Origin: an uncultured Alistipes sp.
Lineage (GTDB): Bacteria; Bacteroidota; Bacteroidia; Bacteroidales; Rikenellaceae
Length of the DNA: 11,288 nucleotides
Direction of reading: 5' to 3'
Assembly (NCBI GenBank): GCA_934754975.1
Contig: CAKVKI010000066.1
Location: 1-11,288 of the forward strand
The notes under the pieces were generated by a model. The model made no database searches. It saw nothing but the letters and a program-made list of their open reading frames with translations, and was not told where the DNA came from. The translations under genes and the position numbers were made by a program. This document shows, one piece after another, positions 7,296 to 11,288 of the stretch (within the stretch, counting starts at the first letter, position 1; the number at the start of each line of letters is the position of its first letter).

Positions 7296-7319
7296 TGGAC
7301 CGAAACAATCGATCCTTAC

Positions 7320-8327
7320 ATGGAATACAAAATCGGAAAAGAGACCCGCTGCGCCGTGATCGGCTACGGCAGCTGGGCGACGGCCATCGTGGGGCTGCTC
7401 GCCGCGAACGAAGCCCGCGTCGGCTGGTATGTCCGCAATCCCGAGGTACTCGAAGGGCTGCTCGGCGAAGGGCGCAACCCCCGCTATCTGAGCGACGTGG
7501 AATTCGACCGCGAACGCATCGCCCCCTCCGACGACCTCGACAAGGTGGTCCGCGAAGCCGACATCGTCATCCTGGCCACTCCGTCGGCATATCTCAAGAC
7601 TTTCCTCGAACCGCTGACGGTTTCGCTGCAGGACAAATTCATCGTTTCAGCCATCAAGGGCATCGTCCCGGGCGACTACAAGACCATCGTCGAATATGTC
7701 CACGACCGCTACGCACTGTCGTACAAACAGATCGGCATCATCACCGGTCCTTCGCACGCCGAAGAGGTCTCGCGCGGCAAACTCTCCTACCTCACGGTGG
7801 TCTGCACCGACCCGGAGAACGCGCAGATGCTGGGCGCGAAATTCGCCACGGACTACATCCACCTGAGCTATTCGACCGACCTGTACGGCATCGAATACGC
7901 CGCCATCCTGAAAAACATCTACGCCCTCTCGGTCGGCATCGCCGTCGGGCTGGGTTACGGCGACAACTTCCTCGCGGTGCTGATCGCCAACAGCGCCGGA
8001 GAGATGCGCCGGTTCCTCGAAGAGAGCTATCCAGCCGAACGCGACACGCTGGTGTCGGGCTATCTGGGCGACCTGCTGGTGACCTGCTACTCGGTCTACA
8101 GCCGCAACCGGCGGCTGGGACTGCTCATCGGCCACGGCTGCACCGTCAAGAGCGCCCTCAACGAAATGACGATGGTCGCCGAAGGTTATTTCGCCGCCGA
8201 CTGCATCCGCTACATCAACGCCCGTTACAAGATCGAAATGCCGATCGCCGAAATGGTTTACAACGTGCTTTACCAGGGGGCTTCGGCGCGCAAGTGCATG
8301 AAAGAACTGACATCCAAATTAATTTGA
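7320..8327 (+). CDS. gpsA: NAD(P)-dependent glycerol-3-phosphate dehydrogenase
   Basis: Cytoplasmic enzyme of 335 residues that interconverts dihydroxyacetone phosphate and sn-glycerol 3-phosphate, supplying the glycerol backbone of phospholipids. Visible: Rossmann nucleotide loop GYGSWATA at 15-22 (family usually GAGSWGTA), SAIKG at 110-114, GPSHAEEV at 143-150, [12 protein letters not shown] at 191-202 with the family catalytic Lys as K198, and [19 protein letters not shown] at 247-265. Length matches the family. ATG at 7320 is preferred: a TTG nine codons upstream overlaps the predicted -7 box. The pgi start follows the stop by only 7 nt, so the two genes form a unit linking hexose phosphate metabolism to lipid precursor supply. 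Confidence 0.97.
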   Translation: MEYKIGKETRCAVIGYGSWATAIVGLLAANEARVGWYVRNPEVLEGLLGEGRNPRYLSDVEFDRERIAPSDDLDKVVREADIVILATPSAYLKTFLEPLTVSLQDKFIVSAIKGIVPGDYKTIVEYVHDRYALSYKQIGIITGPSHAEEVSRGKLSYLTVVCTDPENAQMLGAKFATDYIHLSYSTDLYGIEYAAILKNIYALSVGIAVGLGYGDNFLAVLIANSAGEMRRFLEESYPAERDTLVSGYLGDLLVTCYSVYSRNRRLGLLIGHGCTVKSALNEMTMVAEGYFAADCIRYINARYKIEMPIAEMVYNVLYQGASARKCMKELTSKLI

Positions 8328-8334
8328 CAATAGC

Positions 8335-9666
8335 ATGGAAACTCTGAAATTAGACATCTCCAAAACGGGCATTGCGGTTTCGGCCGCAATGCAGGCCAAG
8401 GCGCAGGCAGCCAACGCCCTGCTCGAATCGGGCAAAGGCGCCGGCAGCGATTTCCTCGGCTGGGTACACCTGCCCTCGTCGATCACCCCGGCCGAAATCG
8501 AAGCCATCCAACAGCAGGCCGCAAAGCTCCGCGAGAAAGCCGAAGTGATTATCTGCATCGGCATCGGCGGCTCGTATCTGGGCGCTAAAGCCGTACTCGA
8601 AGCCATGACCGATTCGTTCAGGTTCCTGCACAAAAAGCAGACGGAACCCGTCGTGCTGTTCGCAGGCCAGAACATCTCGGAGGATTACACCCACGAACTG
8701 CTCGAAGCCGTAAAAGAATACTCGATCGCCACGATCGTCATCTCCAAGTCGGGAACCACGACCGAACCGGCCATCGCATTCCGCCTGATTAAAGCCGAGA
8801 TCGAAAAGCGTTACGGCAAGCAGGAAGCCGCCGGGCGCATCGTAGCCATCACCGACAAGGCGCGCGGCGCACTGAAGACGCTCGCCGACAACGAAGGTTA
8901 CCCGACGTTCGTCATTCCCGACGACGTGGGCGGACGCTTCTCGGTGCTGACTCCCGTGGGGCTGCTGCCGCTGGCGGCCGCCGGCGTAGACATCGCAGAA
9001 CTGGTACGCGGCGCACCGGAAATGGAGCGCGCGACGGCCGACGGCACGCCGTTCGAAAAGAACCCGGCGGCAGTTTACGCAGCCATGCGCAACGAGTTGT
9101 ACGAAGGCGGCAAGAAGATCGAAATCCTCGGCTCCTACGAGCCTAAGCTCCAATACATCAACGAGTGGTGGAAACAGCTCTACGGCGAGAGCGAAGGCAA
9201 GGACGGCAAGGGCATCTTCCCGGCCAGCGTGACGCTGACGGCCGACCTGCACTCAATGGGACAGTATATCCAGGACGGCGAACGCACCCTGTTCGAGACG
9301 ATCATTTCGGTCGCAAAACCCGCCCGCAAGGTAGTCGTCGAAGCCGACGGGGAGAACCTCGACGGCCTCAACTTCCTCGCAGGCAAGCGTATTTCGGAAG
9401 TGAACCGCATGGCCGAGCTGGGCGTGCAGCTGGCCCACGTGGACGGCGGCGTTCCGAACATCCGCATCGAAATTCCGCAGATCGACGCGCATGCCATCGG
9501 TTCGCTGCTCTATTTCTTCGAACGCGCCTGCGGCATCAGCGGCTACATCCTCGGCGTCAATCCGTTCGACCAGCCCGGCGTGGAGGCATACAAGAAGAAT
9601 ATGTTCGCCCTGCTGGACAAACCCGGATACGAGGAGGCTTCGAAAGCCATCAAAGCACGGCTGTAA
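8335..9666 (+). CDS. pgi: Glucose-6-phosphate isomerase
   Basis: Cytoplasmic glycolytic enzyme interconverting glucose 6-phosphate and fructose 6-phosphate. At 443 residues it belongs to the shorter bacterial type seen in Bacillus (about 450) rather than the 550-residue E. coli/animal type. Visible: [12 protein letters not shown] at 75-86, sugar-phosphate loop SKSGTTTE at 137-144, first PGI signature [13 protein letters not shown] at 197-209, [13 protein letters not shown] at 284-296 with E285 as the likely catalytic Glu, H306 in ADLHSMGQ, and second signature [13 protein letters not shown] at 409-421 with K420. It starts 7 nt after gpsA and ends 17 nt before a strong terminator, so it is the last gene of the unit. 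Confidence 0.98.
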   Translation: METLKLDISKTGIAVSAAMQAKAQAANALLESGKGAGSDFLGWVHLPSSITPAEIEAIQQQAAKLREKAEVIICIGIGGSYLGAKAVLEAMTDSFRFLHKKQTEPVVLFAGQNISEDYTHELLEAVKEYSIATIVISKSGTTTEPAIAFRLIKAEIEKRYGKQEAAGRIVAITDKARGALKTLADNEGYPTFVIPDDVGGRFSVLTPVGLLPLAAAGVDIAELVRGAPEMERATADGTPFEKNPAAVYAAMRNELYEGGKKIEILGSYEPKLQYINEWWKQLYGESEGKDGKGIFPASVTLTADLHSMGQYIQDGERTLFETIISVAKPARKVVVEADGENLDGLNFLAGKRISEVNRMAELGVQLAHVDGGVPNIRIEIPQIDAHAIGSLLYFFERACGISGYILGVNPFDQPGVEAYKKNMFALLDKPGYEEASKAIKARL

Positions 9667-9683
9667 CAATACGCCCGGAAAGT

Positions 9684-9720
9684 AAAAGGCGGAGTCATAT
9701 GGGACTCCGCCTTTTTGTTT
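9684..9720 (+). terminator. Intrinsic terminator after pgi
   Basis: A perfect 13-bp stem (9684-9696 pairing with 9703-9715) closes a 6-nt loop and is followed by a T-rich tail (CTTTTTGTTT). It begins 17 nt after the pgi stop. The A run at the foot of the left arm means the structure could also stop transcription from the opposite strand, though no gene approaches from that side here. Confidence 0.93.
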
Positions 9721-9932
9721 TGCCGGGTTCACGCACCCCCGGCCGGACGAAAAGGAGGAAGGGAGCGGGCCGGGAAGGAGCGGAGCCGGGCCGAAAGGGA
9801 CCGAAGCTTGATTTGCGCAGGAATGAGACGCATCGGGATGGGAAAAGGAGGATCGGGACGCTCCGGGGGGGGGCAGGTTTCCGTTGGCACAAAAAATGCT
9901 CCCGTGACGTTATCTCCACCGTCGATAAGCTT
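9721..9932 (+). other. Purine-rich, G-tract-rich spacer before the rubrerythrin-like gene
   Basis: No gene is supported here. From about 9748 to 9873 the plus strand is dominated by A and G, with G tracts at 9761-9763, 9767-9769, 9772-9774, 9788-9790, 9797-9799, 9835-9837, 9840-9842 and 9855-9857, and a run of nine G at 9865-9873. Two imperfect copies of a roughly 20-nt unit (containing GGGCCG then AAGGGA-like sequence) lie at about 9764-9800. The spacer should carry the promoter of the next gene, but no good TAnnTTTG box was found; TTGATTTG at 9808-9815 is a one-mismatch candidate without a -33 partner. Confidence 0.6.
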
Positions 9933-10769
9933 ATGAAAGGACGTCCGTTATTGGTTCTGCTGCTGTTTGCGGCATCGGCAGCCATCCTCGCAGGGATGTA
10001 CTACGCCGCGACGCACGAAGGTGCGGCAGCCCGGCACGACAAATGGGCCGACGTGCTGTCGGACCTCGACGCATGCAGCCGCCGCAAGCACGTCAAATCG
10101 GCGCAGTACGATCATTTCGCCGGGATCGCCGGCGAAGAGCGGGAACACGATGCGGAACGGCTGTTCCGGGCCATGGCCCATGCCGAACGGCTTCAGGAAT
10201 ACAACTGCGCCAATGCCATCGTCCGGCTCGGCGGCCACTATTCGCCGCCGTCGAAAGTCACCGTATTTCGGGGCACGACCGACGACAACCTGCGCCGAAG
10301 CATCGACTACGAACGCCGCCCGCCGGAGGGACGGCACACAGCCGACATCGACCGCGCCCTGCAAAAAGGCAACCGCTATGCGGCCCGCGTGCTGATCTGG
10401 GCTCGGGCCGGAGACATGCGGCATCTGGCGCTGATGGAAATCTGCCGCCGCCGTCTAACGGGCAACGGCATTGCGGGCGCACAGGAGGGTATCGCCGGCA
10501 GTGCGACAAACGATGGCACGGCAGGCAATGCGGCAGATGGCCGCAAGATTTTCAAAAGAAGCGATAGGTCGGACGGCACGGCAGGCAACCCCGCAAACGG
10601 AACAACACGCAATTCGGCAGCCAGTCTGTCTGACGCTACGGCCGACGGCGCCCCGAAAGGCTATCTGGTCTGTCCGACCTGCGGCAACATCTATCCGGCC
10701 GGTTACAGCGATCCTTACTGTCCCTACTGCCTGACCGACGGACGGAGGTTCGTCCCGTTCGAAGATTGA
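9933..10769 (+). CDS. Membrane-anchored, degenerate rubrerythrin-like protein with rubredoxin-like C terminus
   Basis: 278 residues. Residues 5-25 form a single hydrophobic helix with no lipobox, likely a signal anchor placing the rest in the periplasm. Residues 40-175 resemble the ferritin-like four-helix domain of rubrerythrin (YDHFAGIAGEE at 59-69; LFRAMAHAERLQEY at 77-90; GTTDDNL at 114-120; WARAGDMRH at 156-164). By hand alignment several diiron ligands are changed: the helix 1 Glu is K52, the helix 2 E-x-x-H is E85-x-x-Q88, the helix 3 second Glu is P130, and helix 4 is D161-x-x-H164. Residues 176-240 are a low-complexity Gly/Ala/Asn/Thr linker. Residues 243-276 form a rubredoxin-like knot with C247, C250, C263, C266. 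Rubrerythrins reduce peroxide; this one may have lost that activity while keeping a metal-binding Cys4 site. ATG 9933 is chosen because it starts the anchor. A single-gene unit, no recognised partners. Confidence 0.8.
   Translation: MKGRPLLVLLLFAASAAILAGMYYAATHEGAAARHDKWADVLSDLDACSRRKHVKSAQYDHFAGIAGEEREHDAERLFRAMAHAERLQEYNCANAIVRLGGHYSPPSKVTVFRGTTDDNLRRSIDYERRPPEGRHTADIDRALQKGNRYAARVLIWARAGDMRHLALMEICRRRLTGNGIAGAQEGIAGSATNDGTAGNAADGRKIFKRSDRSDGTAGNPANGTTRNSAASLSDATADGAPKGYLVCPTCGNIYPAGYSDPYCPYCLTDGRRFVPFED
10511..10588 (+). repeat. Direct repeat pair inside the linker of the rubrerythrin-like gene
   Basis: The 14-nt sequence GGCACGGCAGGCAA occurs twice, exactly 60 nt apart (within 10511-10528 and 10571-10588), with weaker similarity continuing on the 3' side. 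It encodes the repeated peptide DGTAGN at 194-199 and 214-219. The in-frame 20-codon period suggests the linker grew by duplication. Confidence 0.75.
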
Positions 10770-10782
10770 CACCCGTCCGTCG
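10736..10782. other. Inverted repeat between convergent genes
   Basis: CGACGGACGG at 10736-10745 and CCGTCCGTCG at 10773-10782 are perfect 10-nt inverted repeats around a 27-nt loop. They span the end of the rubrerythrin-like gene and the 24-nt gap before the stop of the converging PHP gene. There is no T tract on either strand. It may be a shared 3'-end hairpin for both transcripts, but the long loop and coding overlap leave chance possible. Confidence 0.4.
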
Positions 10783-10793
10783 AATCCGGAATT

Positions 10794-11288
10794 TCACACG
10801 CCTTCCGCAAGCCGCGCGACCGAATCGGCCAGACAGGATGCCCAGCGGTCGTCGGAATTGAACCGCCCGATATGGATCAGAGGTTTGGTTTTGCCGTGGA
10901 AATCGCTGCCGCAGGTCATCAGCGCCCCACAGCGCTGAACCAGCGGCGCGAAATAGGCGATTTGCCGATCATCGTGGTAATTATTGAAAACTTCCAGCCC
11001 TTCGGCCCCGCGTTCCAGCAGTTTCTCGGCAATACGCTCCCGCCCGCGCAAATTGAGTCCGGGATGCGCGACCACCGGCACGCCCCCGTTGTCGCGCACC
11101 AGTTCGACGGCGTCGCAGTAGCTCATATAGTCCACCGGGACGAAAGCAGGTTTGCCCTGCGCGCCGAAGTCGAGGTAAAAGTTGATATAAGGCATCTCTC
11201 CCCGCGCACCGTCCTCCCGATAGGGAACCAGCAGCGGCGTATCGCATCCGGCGTCGGAGAGCATCACTTCGGCGATCAGCTCCAGCGT
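10794..11288 (-). CDS. PHP-domain metal-dependent phosphoesterase, C-terminal part (runs off right edge)
   Basis: The last 164 residues of a protein whose N terminus lies beyond the right edge. The family is the TrpH/YciV-like branch of the PHP superfamily: metal-dependent phosphoesterases, of which characterised members act as 5'-3' exoribonuclease or as nucleoside 3',5'-bisphosphate phosphatase. Visible near the middle: GGVPVVAHPGLNLRG with the metal-ligand His, then GLEVFNNYHDDRQ, and CGSDFHGKTKP with the conserved Asp and His pair typical of the last metal-binding motif, followed by IGRF near the end. The N-terminal HxH motif cannot be seen. It converges on the rubrerythrin-like gene, stops 24 nt apart, so it is not cotranscribed with it. 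Exact substrate cannot be told from this fragment. Confidence 0.88.
   Translation of the reverse strand, partial: TLELIAEVMLSDAGCDTPLLVPYREDGARGEMPYINFYLDFGAQGKPAFVPVDYMSYCDAVELVRDNGGVPVVAHPGLNLRGRERIAEKLLERGAEGLEVFNNYHDDRQIAYFAPLVQRCGALMTCGSDFHGKTKPLIHIGRFNSDDRWASCLADSVARLAEGV

Larger units (their letters stand above)
7126..7319. promoter_or_regulatory. Divergent intergenic region between mreB and gpsA
   Basis: This 194-nt gap is far richer in A and T than the flanking genes, especially 7255-7295 with long T runs, and has a GC-rich patch at 7196-7221. It must hold the start signals of both divergent units. Each strand has a perfect match to the Bacteroidota -7 box TAnnTTTG, described separately. 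No small ORF, operator palindrome of convincing length or riboswitch was recognised. Confidence 0.75.

Noticed and set aside
7293..7319. TTG start nine codons upstream of gpsA
   Set aside because: It overlaps the predicted -7 box, so it would not be in the mRNA, and the ATG at 7320 gives the family's usual N terminus.
9865..9873. G9 run as a coding phase-variation switch
   Set aside because: No supported coding sequence crosses it, so only an effect on promoter or leader remains possible, and that is listed as a tentative finding.
9165..9932. Upstream extension of the rubrerythrin-like gene, open back into pgi, with an in-frame ATG at 9699
   Set aside because: The extension would read through pgi in another frame, the terminator and the purine-rich spacer, giving Arg/Lys-rich filler. 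ATG 9699 lies in the terminator loop. ATG 9933 puts the hydrophobic anchor at the N terminus.

Overview
The window reads as chromosomal DNA from a GC-rich Bacteroidota, most like the Alistipes/Rikenellaceae group. This is inference from protein style, from genes that lack Shine-Dalgarno sites, and from a perfect Bacteroidota-type -7 box (TAnnTTTG) ahead of both divergent transcription units. No mobile element, CRISPR array, tRNA or rRNA was seen.

Left part, minus strand (7125 down to 1): a compact cell-shape (elongasome) operon in the order mreB, mreC, mreD, PBP2 (mrdA), rodA, followed 13 nt later by the first 459 codons of a P-type calcium-transporting ATPase that runs off the left edge. mreC to rodA are tightly packed: mreC stop/mreD start abut, mreD/PBP2 overlap by 4 nt, PBP2/rodA overlap by 11 nt. 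MreB polymers, MreC and MreD organise the membrane complex. RodA polymerises peptidoglycan glycan strands and PBP2 cross-links them. Between mreB and mreC lies a 97-nt gap with two hairpins, and mreC appears to begin with TTG.

Middle, plus strand (7320 to 9720): gpsA (glycerol-3-phosphate dehydrogenase) and pgi (glucose-6-phosphate isomerase) form a two-gene unit closed by a strong intrinsic terminator. The 194-nt gap between mreB and gpsA is the divergent promoter region.

Right part: a 212-nt, purine-rich spacer with many G tracts including a run of nine G. It is followed by an unusual 278-aa rubrerythrin-like protein with an N-terminal membrane anchor, several replaced diiron ligands, a low-complexity repeat linker and an intact four-cysteine rubredoxin-like domain. 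A PHP-domain phosphoesterase (C-terminal 164 residues only) converges on it from the right edge.

Most of the window is conserved housekeeping DNA. The best candidate for something little described is the anchored, degenerate rubrerythrin at 9933-10769. The hairpin pair and TTG start between mreB and mreC are the most interesting regulatory features.
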